64,000 bases of DNA from Bradyrhizobium canariense (GTDB lineage Bacteria; Pseudomonadota; Alphaproteobacteria; Rhizobiales; Xanthobacteraceae). Positions 55,371-64,000 of this stretch are shown piece after piece. Each line of letters opens with the position of its first letter. The first letter of the stretch is position 1. Below the pieces are notes generated by a model. It saw only the letters and a program-made list of their open reading frames with translations. It had not been told where the DNA came from and did no database searches. The stretch is from contig NZ_LT629750.1 in assembly GCF_900105125.1 (NCBI RefSeq), forward strand, positions 5,421,001 through 5,485,000. Reading direction: 5' to 3'. A program made the position numbers and the translations under genes.

Positions 55371-56500
55371 CGCAGCGTCTGAAACAGCCGATGCAACAAC
55401 CGCGCCCTCGGTTCGATCGAGGAGATGTACATCTGCTCGTAATGGGTATGCGCGCCCTGGCCGTCGACCCCGAGACCATCCAGCGTCGCGGTGTGGGGCG
55501 CGGTGAAATTGCCGTCGGAGCCGCCGCCGGTCGAGGTATCGATCAGATCGAATCCGAGTTCGGCGGCGAGCGTTTTGGCGTGCTCGTAGAGAGCCGCGCC
55601 GGCGTTACCCTTCTCGTAAGGCGGCCGGTTCAAATTGCCGACCACTTTGACGCTCACGCCGTCGGTTTGCGATTTCAGGTTCAGGATTCTGGGAACGAGT
55701 TCTTCGGCGTCCGCCATGGTCGGAACGCGCATGTCGACTTCCGCATAAGCCTCCTCCGCAATCACATTCGGCCGCGTGCCGCCTCTGACGACACCGACAT
55801 TGACGGTCACGCCGCGCTTGAAGTCGTTCATCGCTTCCAGCGTCTGAATGACATTGGCGAGCTCGCGGATGGCGCTGCGGCCATCCTCGGGCCGTGAGCC
55901 GGCATGAGCGGGAACGCCTTTGATGAAGATCTCAAAGCGCGCGACGCCCTTGCGCCCGGTGACGATTTTTCCACCGTCGCGGGCAGGCTCCGTGACCAGC
56001 ACATATTTTGCCTTGCGGCCCTCGGCCTCGATGAGCGCGCGTGACGTCAGACTGCCGATCTCTTCATCGGAGACGTAAAGCTGGGTGATGCCGAGCGGCG
56101 AACGTTTGGCGCTCGCACAAACCTGCCGGAACGCATGATAGGCGAGATAGGCTCCGCCCTTCATGTCGTAGATGCCCGGCCCGAAAGCACTGTCGCCTTC
56201 GATCCGAAACGGCAGCCGTTCGATGAATCCGATCGGGTGCACCGTATCGATATGGCTCAGCACCAGAACGCCCGGCTCATTTTGCCCCCATGACGAGCGC
56301 GCCACGAGATGGTCGCCGCAACCATCGCGTCCCGCCACGCGCTCGATGGTGGCAGGCAGATCGCGATAGCCGTCCGCTACGATGGTCGCGAGCTTGTTGA
56401 CCTGCTCGGGAGCCTCCGTCGGCGTTTCGATCTCGACCCAGCGGCGGATGCCGTCGAGGATGAGTTTGGGATCGAAGGGATTGGGAGGGGAAGCAATCAT
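55367..56500 (-). CDS. M20-family metallopeptidase (glutamate carboxypeptidase-like)
   Basis: A 377-residue zinc-dependent hydrolase of the M20/CPG2 type. Metal ligands are seen in VLSHIDTVHP (His), GPGIYDMKGGAY (Asp), SDEEIGS (Glu pair) and TEPARDGG, with a later His in GAHTHYEQMY; the dimerisation-domain motif is GVPAHAGSRPEDGRSAI. ATG 56500 was chosen because upstream codons overlap the HTH gene and do not match. It is coupled to trmB. Substrate is probably an acylated or glutamyl amino acid, unconfirmed. Confidence 0.87.
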   Translation of the reverse strand: MIASPPNPFDPKLILDGIRRWVEIETPTEAPEQVNKLATIVADGYRDLPATIERVAGRDGCGDHLVARSSWGQNEPGVLVLSHIDTVHPIGFIERLPFRIEGDSAFGPGIYDMKGGAYLAYHAFRQVCASAKRSPLGITQLYVSDEEIGSLTSRALIEAEGRKAKYVLVTEPARDGGKIVTGRKGVARFEIFIKGVPAHAGSRPEDGRSAIRELANVIQTLEAMNDFKRGVTVNVGVVRGGTRPNVIAEEAYAEVDMRVPTMADAEELVPRILNLKSQTDGVSVKVVGNLNRPPYEKGNAGAALYEHAKTLAAELGFDLIDTSTGGGSDGNFTAPHTATLDGLGVDGQGAHTHYEQMYISSIEPRARLLHRLFQTLR

Positions 56501-56591
56501 CGGCAGGCCGCTGTCTTCGGAGAGTTTTGGTCCGTTGTCATGCGCTCGCGACCGCAACTGCGTCAATGGCGCGGCGAAATGACGGTTTGTA

Positions 56592-57008
56592 TCAGCGCTT
56601 GTCGGGCCCTTCGCGCGCGGCGATCTGCTCGACCATGTCGACAATGCTGCGCCGGAGCTTGGCATCGGTGATGCGGGTAAAGGCGCGGGTCAAGGCGAGG
56701 CCTTCGGAGGTGGCCAGGAAATCGGAAATATAACTCGGCGAGGCGCCTTCGCCGAAGCCCTCAGCGCTCGCGGTGCCGCTGGGGCCTCCCTCGAACAAAA
56801 ACGATACCGGTACCTGAAGTATTTCGGAGATCTGTTGAATGCGGCTGGCGCCAACCCGGTTGGTGCCTTTCTCGTATTTTTGCACCTGCTGGAAGGTTAG
56901 TCCCAATGCTTCGCCGAGCTTTTCCTGGCTCATGCCCAGCATGATACGGCGCATGCGCACGCGACTGCCGACATATTTGTCAACAGGGTTGGGCGCTTTG
57001 GTCGACAT
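56592..57008 (-). CDS. PraR-like XRE-family transcriptional regulator
   Basis: A 138-residue regulator with a single HTH_3 domain at residues about 10-65: VGSRVRMRRIMLGMSQEKLG and LTFQQVQKYEKGTNRVGASR. The C-terminal part carries FLATSEGLALTRAFTRI. This architecture and sequence match a family conserved in Alphaproteobacteria that includes PraR of Azorhizobium and Rhizobium, by recall. ATG 57008 has AAGGAG upstream. A palindrome at 57119 could be its autoregulatory site. Confidence 0.85.
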   Translation of the reverse strand: MSTKAPNPVDKYVGSRVRMRRIMLGMSQEKLGEALGLTFQQVQKYEKGTNRVGASRIQQISEILQVPVSFLFEGGPSGTASAEGFGEGASPSYISDFLATSEGLALTRAFTRITDAKLRRSIVDMVEQIAAREGPDKR

Positions 57009-57118
57009 CGCTAACACTCCTTGGATCAAGCCAGGGTTGAGGCAACACGAAATGGATCAGGCCTTGGGAAGACTGGGCGCCGTCAAATTCTGTGCGGCGC
57101 GCCGGGGAGAAATACAGC

Positions 57119-57134
57119 CAATTTAACTTAATTG
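57119..57134 (-). promoter_or_regulatory. CAATT-N6-AATTG palindrome upstream of the PraR-like gene
   Basis: An AT-rich palindrome, unusual in this GC-rich sequence, 111 bp upstream of the start. It could be an operator for the XRE regulator. No database-supported motif was available. Confidence 0.35.
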
Positions 57135-57255
57135 ACTGAATCTATTCTCCATTACTGTGGCCAGATTGCGAATGGTATTTTTGCTGTCAACGGGCAGAGT
57201 GCAGCGCGGCAGTATTTTCGGCTGGCATCCAAAACGAAAAATGAAGATGCACGCG

Positions 57256-58869
57256 TCAGGAAGTGCGCTTCGCAACACGCCGCCGGATGACGAAAATAAA
57301 GCCGGCGGCAACGAAGATCGCGGCGGGAATGTCGCCAACGCGTGCGTAAATCGTCGGTGGAATCGCGGACGGCAGGCTGGAATCGAGCACGCCTTCGAGG
57401 CCGAGGCCGAGCCGCGCGACAATTCGGCCCATTGGGTCGATTACGGCGGAAATGCCGGTGTTGGCTGCACGCACCACGGGCAATCCTTCCTCGATCGCGC
57501 GCAGGCGTACCTGCTGCAAATGCTGATAGGGGCCGGTCGAGATTCCAAACCAGCCGTCATTGGTCAGGTTGACGATCCAGCCCGGCCGATCGCCGCGTTC
57601 GGCAACGTCGCCGGGAAAGATGGCCTCATAACAGATCAGAGGTAGCGCGCGGGGCGCATGCGGGATGTCCAGCGTGCGGCGGCGCGTGCCCGGAATGAAT
57701 CCGCCCTGAACCTTGGTCAGTTGCTCGAAGCCGAGCTTTTCCATCCAGTCCTGGAACGGCAGATATTCGCCGAACGGCACCAGATGCAGCTTGTCGTAGA
57801 CCGACAGCACGCTGCCGTCGTGATCGATGACGTAGATGGAATTATAGGCGCGCGTGATCTTGACGCCGGGCGGCAGATCGGGCGCGCGCACTGCGCCCGT
57901 GATCAGCACCGTGCCCTTGGGCAAGAGATCGGCAATCTCAGCCATCGCATCGGCCTCGCGCGTCAGAAAAAACGGAAATGCCGATTCCGGCCAGATCAGC
58001 ACGTTGACGTCATGCACGCCGGTGGATTGCGGTCCGGACGCACGATCGGACAGCGCCAGATATTTCTGCATCACCGCGGCCTTGGCGGAATAGTTGAAAC
58101 GTTCATCCTGCTGCAGGTTGGGCTGCATGATCCGCAGCTTGAGGTTGGCGACCAGTGTGGTCGGCCGCAGCGTCAAGCGGACGATGCCGAAAATTCCCAT
58201 GGCGGCGAGCAACGCCAGCGCGATCGCCGGTGCAATCCATGGTTTTCGTCCGCGCGAAGTCCCGTCGATCAGCACGGCCGGGCTTGCGAAGATCGCGACG
58301 CTCAGAAATGTCAGGCCCCACAGGCCGATCAGCGATCCCGTCTGCGCCAGCGCCAGCGGCTCGGTTAGTGCGTAGCCGAACGTATTCCATGGAAAGCCCG
58401 TCAGCACATGGCCGCGCAGCCATTCGCTCAGCGTCAGCGTCGCCGCAAGCGCGATCACGCGCGAAGCGTCCCGGGTCCAGATCGCGCGCGCCAGACCGAA
58501 CCCGAAGGCGGTGAACAACGCGAGATAGGCGGGCAGGCCCAATACGGCGAACGGCATCAGCCACGCGAAGGTCGAGGCATCGACCAGGAAGGCGTAGCCG
58601 ATCCAGTACAGACCCGGCACGAAATAGCCGAGGCCGAACCACCAGCCGGCCATCGCGGCCGCCGGTACGCCGCGCCAGCGTCCGGCGCCGGCACCGTCGA
58701 TCAGCCAGACCATCACCGGGAGGGTCAGAAACAGAATCGGCCATGCGTTGAACGGCGCCATCGCGAGCGCCGACAGCGCCCCTGCGATCAGCGCGATGGC
58801 GGCGCGCTTCCAGCCCCATGCCAGGATGATCGCCAGGCCGGCCGAGCGAAGTTTATTTGGTTGTGTCAC
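57256..58869 (-). CDS. lnt: Apolipoprotein N-acyltransferase
   Basis: Inner-membrane enzyme that adds the third acyl chain to lipoproteins. The 537-residue protein has about seven hydrophobic segments in the N-terminal half (for example AAIALIAGALSALAMAPF) and a C-terminal nitrilase domain with the triad Glu in LIWPESAFPFF, Lys in YDKLHLVPFGEY and Cys in LICYEAIFPG. The start is GTG within GTGA, overlapping the corC stop. It ends the fur-to-lnt run. Confidence 0.95.
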   Translation of the reverse strand: MTQPNKLRSAGLAIILAWGWKRAAIALIAGALSALAMAPFNAWPILFLTLPVMVWLIDGAGAGRWRGVPAAAMAGWWFGLGYFVPGLYWIGYAFLVDASTFAWLMPFAVLGLPAYLALFTAFGFGLARAIWTRDASRVIALAATLTLSEWLRGHVLTGFPWNTFGYALTEPLALAQTGSLIGLWGLTFLSVAIFASPAVLIDGTSRGRKPWIAPAIALALLAAMGIFGIVRLTLRPTTLVANLKLRIMQPNLQQDERFNYSAKAAVMQKYLALSDRASGPQSTGVHDVNVLIWPESAFPFFLTREADAMAEIADLLPKGTVLITGAVRAPDLPPGVKITRAYNSIYVIDHDGSVLSVYDKLHLVPFGEYLPFQDWMEKLGFEQLTKVQGGFIPGTRRRTLDIPHAPRALPLICYEAIFPGDVAERGDRPGWIVNLTNDGWFGISTGPYQHLQQVRLRAIEEGLPVVRAANTGISAVIDPMGRIVARLGLGLEGVLDSSLPSAIPPTIYARVGDIPAAIFVAAGFIFVIRRRVAKRTS

Positions 58870-59984
58870 TGCGAGCCGGCTCCATCGCCGGGCGGCGGGG
58901 CGGTATTGTCATTGGCCTGTGCAGGGCCCGGCTCCGGCGTGGTTTCGCGGCGACGGGTTTCGCGCTGCGTCCGCGGCGCGGGACGCTCCTTGCGCAGGCG
59001 GATGCGCAGGCGCTTGACGCGTCGCGGATCGGCGTCGAGCACCTCGATTTCGTATTGGCCCGGACCGGAAATGACCTCGCCGCGCACCGGCAGCCGGCCG
59101 ACATGGCTGACGAGATAGCCGCCCAGCGTTTCGACTTCCTCGCCGGCTTCGCCGGTAACGAAATCCTCGCCGATCACGGAGCGGACATCGTCGAGGCTGG
59201 CGCGCGCGTCGGCGATGAATGAATTGTCCGCCTGTCGCACGATCGATGGTGGTTCGTCGCTGTCATGCTCGTCGTCGATCTCACCGACGATCTGTTCAAC
59301 GATGTCCTCAATCGACACCAAACCATCGGTTCCGCCATACTCGTCGACCACCAGCGCGAGATGGATGCGCGAGGCCTGCATTTGCGCCAACAGGTCGATC
59401 GCCCGCATTGACGGCGGCACGTAGAGCAGCTTGCGGATGATATGGGCGTCCGTGAGCGGCAACGCGAGGTCGACTGTGCGCAGATCGAGCCCGGCTGGAA
59501 AAGGCTTCTTGCGCCGGGCCTTGCCGGTGTCCGAGACGCGCGCGCGCGCGGTCATGAACGCCAGCAGATCGCGAATGTGAACGATGCCTTCGGGATCGTC
59601 GAGTGTCTCGTTGTAGACCACCAGACGCGAATGCGCCGCGCTCTCGAACAGGCTCATCAATTCGCCAAGCGGAATGTCGCGCTTGACCGCGACGATATCG
59701 GCGCGGTGGATCATGACGTCGGCGATGCGACGCTCATGCAGGCCGAGGATATTGCGCAGCATGGTGCGCTCGACCGCCGAAAAGCCGACGTCATCGGGCG
59801 TGCTCGCATCGAGCACGACTTGCAGGTCATCGCGAACCGACCCCGCCTTCCAGCCGAACAGCGTACGAATCGCACGGATCAGCCAGCTGTCGGCGGTGGG
59901 ACGCATGACTTCGCCGTCCTGCACCACGGCCGGCAGGTTGCGCGTGTTGCGCGGATTGTCATGGGTCGGTTCGGAATCCGCCAT
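58866..59984 (-). CDS. corC: CorC/HlyC-family CBS-domain protein
   Basis: A 372-residue cytoplasmic protein with two CBS domains (VMIHRADIVAVKRDIPLGEL; VPPSMRAIDLLAQMQASRIH) and a C-terminal CorC_HlyC transporter-associated domain. The hallmark EYGGTDGLVSIEDIVEQIVG lies at the end of the CBS pair. It lacks the membrane DUF21 domain of larger relatives. The role in magnesium/cobalt efflux is inferred from E. coli CorC. The C-terminal 40 residues are Arg/Pro-rich. It follows ybeY by one base and overlaps lnt. Confidence 0.92.
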   Translation of the reverse strand: MADSEPTHDNPRNTRNLPAVVQDGEVMRPTADSWLIRAIRTLFGWKAGSVRDDLQVVLDASTPDDVGFSAVERTMLRNILGLHERRIADVMIHRADIVAVKRDIPLGELMSLFESAAHSRLVVYNETLDDPEGIVHIRDLLAFMTARARVSDTGKARRKKPFPAGLDLRTVDLALPLTDAHIIRKLLYVPPSMRAIDLLAQMQASRIHLALVVDEYGGTDGLVSIEDIVEQIVGEIDDEHDSDEPPSIVRQADNSFIADARASLDDVRSVIGEDFVTGEAGEEVETLGGYLVSHVGRLPVRGEVISGPGQYEIEVLDADPRRVKRLRIRLRKERPAPRTQRETRRRETTPEPGPAQANDNTAPPPGDGAGSQ

Positions 59985-59985
59985 C

Positions 59986-60495
59986 TCAGTCCATCCGCTC
60001 CCGGTCCGTATATGGATCGGGAATGCCGAGTTGCGCGAGAATCTTCGACTCGAGGGTCTCCATGATTTCGGCGTCGCCGTCGTTTTCGTGATCATAGCCG
60101 ATCAAATGCAGGAAGCCGTGCACCGCCAAATGGCTCAGATGATGATCGAACGGCTTTTGTTCGTCATTGGCCTCCTTGCACATCGTCTCATAGGCGATGG
60201 CGATGTCGCCGAGCATGCGCGGCGCGTCGTCGGGGCCGCTCGGGCCGGTTGGCTGCAGGGCGGGAAACGACAGCACGTTGGTCGGCTTGTCGATGCCGCG
60301 CCAGTTGCTGTTGAGCGTGCGAATGCCGGCATCGTCGGTCAGCATGACCGCGAGCTCGGCTTCGCCAGTATCGGCGTCGGCGAACTCGGCCGCGGCCGCG
60401 ATGGCGCGATGGATCACCGCTTCGGCCTCAGCCTCGTTGCGCCAGCACTCGGCGACAACGAGAACCTCGGTCATGGGAAGAACAGAAGACGCCAT
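59986..60495 (-). CDS. ybeY: Endoribonuclease YbeY
   Basis: Zinc-dependent RNase in 16S rRNA 3'-end maturation and ribosome quality control. The zinc motif HLAVHGFLHLIGYDHEND supplies three His. Another conserved segment is NWRGIDKPTNVLSFP. ATG 60495 (MASSVLP) gives 169 residues; ATG 60474 (MTEVLVV) is also possible and neither has a clear Shine-Dalgarno sequence. The open frame begins further up, at 60564, inside the end of phoH. Confidence 0.93.
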   Translation of the reverse strand: MASSVLPMTEVLVVAECWRNEAEAEAVIHRAIAAAAEFADADTGEAELAVMLTDDAGIRTLNSNWRGIDKPTNVLSFPALQPTGPSGPDDAPRMLGDIAIAYETMCKEANDEQKPFDHHLSHLAVHGFLHLIGYDHENDGDAEIMETLESKILAQLGIPDPYTDRERMD

Positions 60496-60560
60496 TGGAT
60501 CAGAATTTCTATGGTGGCCGGAATGAGCGCGCGTCGCGCTCCCGGCGGAAGAATTTAGGA

Positions 60561-61616
60561 TCAAGCTTTGCCGGTTGCCGGCCGTTGCGGCAATCCCTCA
60601 TAGGCGGCGACGATCCGCGCCACCAGTTCATGGCGGATCACGTCCTCGGCCGTGAATTTTACCTGCGCGATACCCTCGACACCATCGAGCAGTTTCGCGG
60701 CTTCGGCGAGACCGGAAGTCTGGCCGGGCGGCAGATCGACCTGACTGGGATCGCCGGTGATGATCATGCGGCTGTTTTCGCCAAGCCGCGTCAGGAACAT
60801 CTTCATCTGCATGGAAGTTGTGTTCTGCGCCTCGTCAAGGATGATGGCGGCGTTGGTCAAGGTCCGGCCGCGCATGAAGGCGAGCGGCGCGATCTCGATT
60901 TCGCCGGCTTGCAGCGCGCGCTCGACGATCCGGGAATCCATCAGGTCGTACAACGCATCATAGATCGGCCGCAGGTACGGATCGACCTTCTCGCGCAGAT
61001 CGCCGGGCAGGAAGCCCAGCCGCTCGCCGGCTTCCACCGCGGGACGCGACAGAATGATGCGGTCGACTTCCTTGCGCTCGAACAATTGCGCGGCATGGGC
61101 CACCGCAAGCCAGGTCTTGCCGGTGCCGGCGGGGCCGACGCCGAACACCAGTTCGTGGCGCTTGAGCGCGCGAATGTAAGCGTCCTGCGCCGCCGTGCGC
61201 GCCCGCACCGGGCGCTTGCGCAAGTTGATGGTCTCGAACGCCGATTTGGCTGATTTGGCGTCGAATTCGAACAGCGAACCTTGCGCGAGCACGGCGCGGA
61301 TCGCGCCTTCGACGTCGCCTTGCGCCAGGTCATGTCCCTGCGTCGCATGCGCGTACAGCGTCTCCAGCACGCGGCGCGCGGCATCGCAGCCGTCGCGCGA
61401 TCCGGCGATGGTGATGTGATTGCCGCGCGAATCGACCACGACGTTAAGCCTGCGCTCGATCAGCGCCAGGTTCTGTCCGTAGGGACCGACCAGCGCCGAC
61501 GCTGCCCTGTTATCGTCGAAGTCGATGACGACCTGCGTGTCGGGTGGAATTTGCATGTCGCGGTCGATTTTGCGGCTGGGAGCGAGTGAGGGCGAATCCG
61601 ATGCGCTTTTGGGCAA
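60561..61616 (-). CDS. PhoH-like ATPase (YbeZ)
   Basis: A 351-residue P-loop ATPase that usually acts with YbeY in RNA metabolism. It has a KH-like N-terminal region and Walker A GVGPAGTGKTWLAVAHA, followed by Walker B IILDEAQNTTSMQMKM. The start is probably TTG 61616, since GGGAG lies eight bases before it; ATG 61556 is possible but has no ribosome-binding site. It lies between miaB and ybeY, the standard order. Confidence 0.93.
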   Translation of the reverse strand: MPKSASDSPSLAPSRKIDRDMQIPPDTQVVIDFDDNRAASALVGPYGQNLALIERRLNVVVDSRGNHITIAGSRDGCDAARRVLETLYAHATQGHDLAQGDVEGAIRAVLAQGSLFEFDAKSAKSAFETINLRKRPVRARTAAQDAYIRALKRHELVFGVGPAGTGKTWLAVAHAAQLFERKEVDRIILSRPAVEAGERLGFLPGDLREKVDPYLRPIYDALYDLMDSRIVERALQAGEIEIAPLAFMRGRTLTNAAIILDEAQNTTSMQMKMFLTRLGENSRMIITGDPSQVDLPPGQTSGLAEAAKLLDGVEGIAQVKFTAEDVIRHELVARIVAAYEGLPQRPATGKA

Positions 61617-61620
61617 GGGT

Positions 61621-63066
61621 TCAGGCTCCCGATGTCATTTGAGAAGAGGCGATGATCTGGGCAGGCGCAGCTTGTGCCGGCGGCGCACCGACAGAGGGTG
61701 CAAGCTTTCCGAGCAGGCTGTAGCGCTCGAGGCTTTCGATCGTCACCGGCAATATTTTTCCGATGATGTCTGGCGAGGCCATCACATGCGCCGGTTGCAG
61801 ATAGGCGGTACGGCCGACGATCTGGCCGGGATTGCGGGCGGCGCGTTCGAACAGCACGTCGACCGTGCTGCCAATCGCAGCCTGATTGAAGGCCGATTGC
61901 TGGCTGTCGATCAATTCCTGGAGCCGCACCAATCGCTCGTCCATCTCAGCCGCTGACACCGTCTCCCGCAGGTCCGCCGCTGGCGTCCCTGGCCGCGGCG
62001 AATACTTGAACGAATAAGCCCCAGCGTATCCGATTTGTGTGACGAGAGCGAGGGTCGCGGCAAAATCTTCCTCGGTTTCGCCGGGGAAGCCCACGATAAA
62101 ATCCGATGAAAATGCAATGTCTTGCCGTACCGCTCGAAATCGGTCGATGACACGGCGGTATTCATCGGCGGTATGTTTGCGGTTCATCGCCGCGAGAATC
62201 CGGTCCGAACCGGATTGCACCGGAAGATGCACGAACGGCATCAGCGCCGGAAGGTCGCGATGCGCTTCGATCAGCGTCTCGTCGACATCGCGGGGATGGC
62301 TGGTCGAATAACGCAGCCGCATGACGCCGGGAAGCCCGGCGAGATGATGCAGCAGGTTGCCGAGCGACCAGATCCGCCCCTCAGGTCCTTCGCCATGATA
62401 GGCATTGACGTTCTGTCCGATCAGGGTGATCTCGCAAACGCCATTCTCAGTGAGCCTGCGGACGTCGTCGACGATCTTGCTCACCGGCCGCGACACTTCG
62501 GCGCCGCGCGTATAGGGCACGACGCAGAAGGTGCAGAACTTGTCGCAGCCTTCCTGCACTGTCACGAAGGATGAAATGCCGCGCGCACGGATCGCCGCGG
62601 GTTTTGGCGGCGCCAGGAATCCGAACTTGTCTTCGACGGGGAATTCGGTTTCCAGCGCACGGCCGTGGCGCTTCGCGTGCGCCAGGAGTTGCGGCAGATG
62701 ATGGTAACTTTGCGGACCGACTACCACATCGACAGCCGGCGCGCGGCGGATGATCTCGTCGCCTTCGGCCTGCGCGACGCAGCCGGCCACCGCGATGTTC
62801 ATCTGACGGCCGTTGCGCGCGGCTTCGTCCTTGACGAGGCGCAGCCGGCCGAGTTCCGAATAGACTTTCTCGGAGGCCTTTTCGCGGATGTGACAGGTGT
62901 TGAGGATCACCAGATCCGCGTCATCAACGCTTGATGTCTCGACAAAGCCTTCCGGTGCCAGCGTGTCCACCATGCGTTGCGCATCGTAGACGTTCATCTG
63001 GCAGCCATATGACTTGATATGCAGCTTGCGCGGCGGCTTCATGGAACCTGATTGCTGGGCGGACAT
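61621..63066 (-). CDS. miaB: tRNA-2-methylthio-N6-dimethylallyladenosine synthase
   Basis: Radical-SAM methylthiotransferase acting on i6A37 of tRNAs. The 481-residue protein has the N-terminal UPF0004 domain with cysteines in [15 protein letters not shown] and VAGCVAQ, the radical-SAM motif [16 protein letters not shown], and a C-terminal TRAM region. ATG 63066 (MSAQQSGS) was chosen; MKPPRKLHI at 63018 is an alternative. It is followed by phoH with four bases between. Confidence 0.95.
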   Translation of the reverse strand: MSAQQSGSMKPPRKLHIKSYGCQMNVYDAQRMVDTLAPEGFVETSSVDDADLVILNTCHIREKASEKVYSELGRLRLVKDEAARNGRQMNIAVAGCVAQAEGDEIIRRAPAVDVVVGPQSYHHLPQLLAHAKRHGRALETEFPVEDKFGFLAPPKPAAIRARGISSFVTVQEGCDKFCTFCVVPYTRGAEVSRPVSKIVDDVRRLTENGVCEITLIGQNVNAYHGEGPEGRIWSLGNLLHHLAGLPGVMRLRYSTSHPRDVDETLIEAHRDLPALMPFVHLPVQSGSDRILAAMNRKHTADEYRRVIDRFRAVRQDIAFSSDFIVGFPGETEEDFAATLALVTQIGYAGAYSFKYSPRPGTPAADLRETVSAAEMDERLVRLQELIDSQQSAFNQAAIGSTVDVLFERAARNPGQIVGRTAYLQPAHVMASPDIIGKILPVTIESLERYSLLGKLAPSVGAPPAQAAPAQIIASSQMTSGA

Positions 63067-63097
63067 GGCGCCAATGCGGCGCGTGGTCAATTATAGG

Positions 63098-63796
63098 CTA
63101 AAGCGCTGAAAATCCAGCGACCAACCGCTGATTTTGCTCGATTTGAGCGATCAGCGCGGGCAATTGCCGCATGTCGCCAAACGTGATGTGGGTCCCGGCG
63201 GCACGCAGCTCCTCGGCATAGCCGGGCCGGCAGTGGCTGCCGCCGTGAAAGCCGAGCACGGTCATCCCGGCGGCAAGGGCGCCGGCGATGCCGGCAATGC
63301 TGTCCTCGATGACGAGACATCGGCCGGGCGGCACCTTCATCTGTGCGGCGGCAAACAGAAACAGATCCGGTGCAGGTTTGCCCTTGGCCACCTGCGAGGC
63401 GGAGAAAATGTTCGGCGCGAAGCGATCGTAAAGTCCGGCGCGGCCGAGGCTGACACGCATGCGCTGCTGCGAGCCGCTCGATGCTACGCAGACCGGCTGC
63501 GCGATGGCGTCAAGCGCCCGAGCGATGTGGGGCACCGCTTCGAGGTCAGCTTCGAACGCGCGGAACAACTCGTCCTGCAATTGCGCATGGTAGTCGTCGG
63601 GCAGGCTGCGGCCGAGTTCAGCCTCGATTTCGAGATTCGCTTGGCGCGTCGATCTTCCGAGAAAACGCCGGAACACCTGCTCGGCATTGATCGGATAGCC
63701 GTGGCGGCTCAGCACTTCCGCATGGGCGCGACATGAAATGACCTCGCTGTCGACCAGCACGCCGTCGCAATCGAAGATGATGAGATCGAGCTGCAC
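63098..63796 (-). CDS. HAD-superfamily hydrolase (phosphoglycolate phosphatase-like)
   Basis: A 232-residue HAD subfamily IA phosphatase. Motif I is IIFDCDGVLVDSE (nucleophile Asp near residue 8), motif II CVASSGSQQ, motif III KGKPAPDLFL with its Lys, and motif IV VIEDSIAGIAGA. No ATG fits the N-terminus; GTG 63796 is the closest to motif I and lies five bases after the fur stop. Sugar-phosphate substrates are typical (YniC/GphB-like), but the specific one is unknown. Confidence 0.85.
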   Translation of the reverse strand: MQLDLIIFDCDGVLVDSEVISCRAHAEVLSRHGYPINAEQVFRRFLGRSTRQANLEIEAELGRSLPDDYHAQLQDELFRAFEADLEAVPHIARALDAIAQPVCVASSGSQQRMRVSLGRAGLYDRFAPNIFSASQVAKGKPAPDLFLFAAAQMKVPPGRCLVIEDSIAGIAGALAAGMTVLGFHGGSHCRPGYAEELRAAGTHITFGDMRQLPALIAQIEQNQRLVAGFSAL

Positions 63797-63801
63797 CCGG
63801 C

Positions 63802-64000
63802 TTAGGACTTGTCGTCGTCGAGCGGCACGCAATACAGTTCCAGCCGGTGATCGACCAGCTTGTAACCGAGCTTGCGGGCGATTTCGGCCTGCAGCTTTTC
63901 AATCTCCTCGGAGGTGAATTCGATCACCTTGCCGTCGCGCAGATTGATCAGGTGGTCGTGGTGGCTGTCGCGCATCTGCTCGTAGCGGGCGCGGCCCTCG
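63802..64000 (-). CDS. fur: Fur-family regulator, C-terminal part (5' end outside window)
   Basis: A minus-strand frame enters from the right edge and ends at TAA (63804-63802). About 65 residues are readable, including MRDSHHDHLINLRDG, whose His cluster is the Fur metal site, then KVIEFTSEEIEKLQAEIARK and a C-terminus LELYCVPLDDDKS. The sequence fits Fur/Mur of Bradyrhizobium-type genomes, which in Rhizobiales often respond to manganese. With irr at 33.3 kb, two Fur-family regulators are present. Confidence 0.9.
   Translation of the reverse strand, partial: EGRARYEQMRDSHHDHLINLRDGKVIEFTSEEIEKLQAEIARKLGYKLVDHRLELYCVPLDDDKS

Noticed and set aside
57119..57134. CtrA binding site (TTAA-N7-TTAA) in the AT-rich palindrome
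   Set aside because: The spacing is wrong: TTAA occurs but not with a seven-base gap. I kept it only as a possible XRE operator.

Overview
The window is GC-rich chromosomal DNA of an alphaproteobacterium, most probably a Bradyrhizobium or a close relative in the Nitrobacteraceae. The reasons are an Irr regulator with a GCPWHD heme motif beside fabA-fabB-fabI, a DivL-type kinase upstream of tsaE/amgK, murU and addBA, the fur-miaB-phoH-ybeY-corC-lnt run, and several families of intergenic palindromic repeats that I recognise from Bradyrhizobium-like genomes. I see no prophage, CRISPR array, rRNA or tRNA gene.

Layout. 1-6.2 kb (+): trpF (cut at the left edge), trpB, a small repeat-bounded DUF559 nuclease unit on the opposite strand, trpA, accD, folC and a metallophosphoesterase. 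6.2-23.3 kb (-): trxA, addA, addB, murU, a PilZ gene, a tsaE-amgK fusion, divL, dut, coaBC, ubiB, ubiE. 23.5-33.2 kb (mixed): mutM, a gamma-glutamyltransferase, two exported SH3 proteins, an exported protease-like protein that lacks the catalytic His, a MoeB/ThiF protein, an aldo/keto reductase with a divergent LysR gene, and a 2-hydroxyacid dehydrogenase. 33.3-36.9 kb: irr, and the fatty-acid genes fabA, fabB, fabI. 37-41.8 kb: GST, GNAT, katG and divergent oxyR. 41.9-52.2 kb (-): the translation/transcription cluster rimP-nusA-ylxR-infB-rbfA-truB-rpsO-pnp. 52.6-54.6 kb: a DUF2336 gene, an IS5-family element and repeats. 54.6-64 kb (-): fur (cut at the right edge), a HAD phosphatase, miaB, phoH, ybeY, corC, lnt, a PraR-like HTH regulator, an M20 peptidase and trmB.

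Most of this is conserved housekeeping DNA. The most unusual features are: (1) a 134-codon DUF559 endonuclease gene enclosed by a near-perfect 49-bp inverted repeat and inserted between trpB and trpA, which looks like a minimal repeat-plus-nuclease mobile unit; (2) a FitA-like ribbon-helix-helix antitoxin domain fused to the N-terminus of CoaBC, with a FitA-like operator sequence overlapping the promoter region, which suggests that a coenzyme A biosynthetic enzyme may repress its own gene; (3) candidate RNA control elements, namely an intrinsic terminator between a promoter and rimP, a long stem-loop in the pnp leader, and a structured segment ahead of the DUF2336 gene. The fused TsaE-AmgK with PilZ and MurU downstream forms a cell-wall recycling module next to the cell-cycle kinase gene divL.
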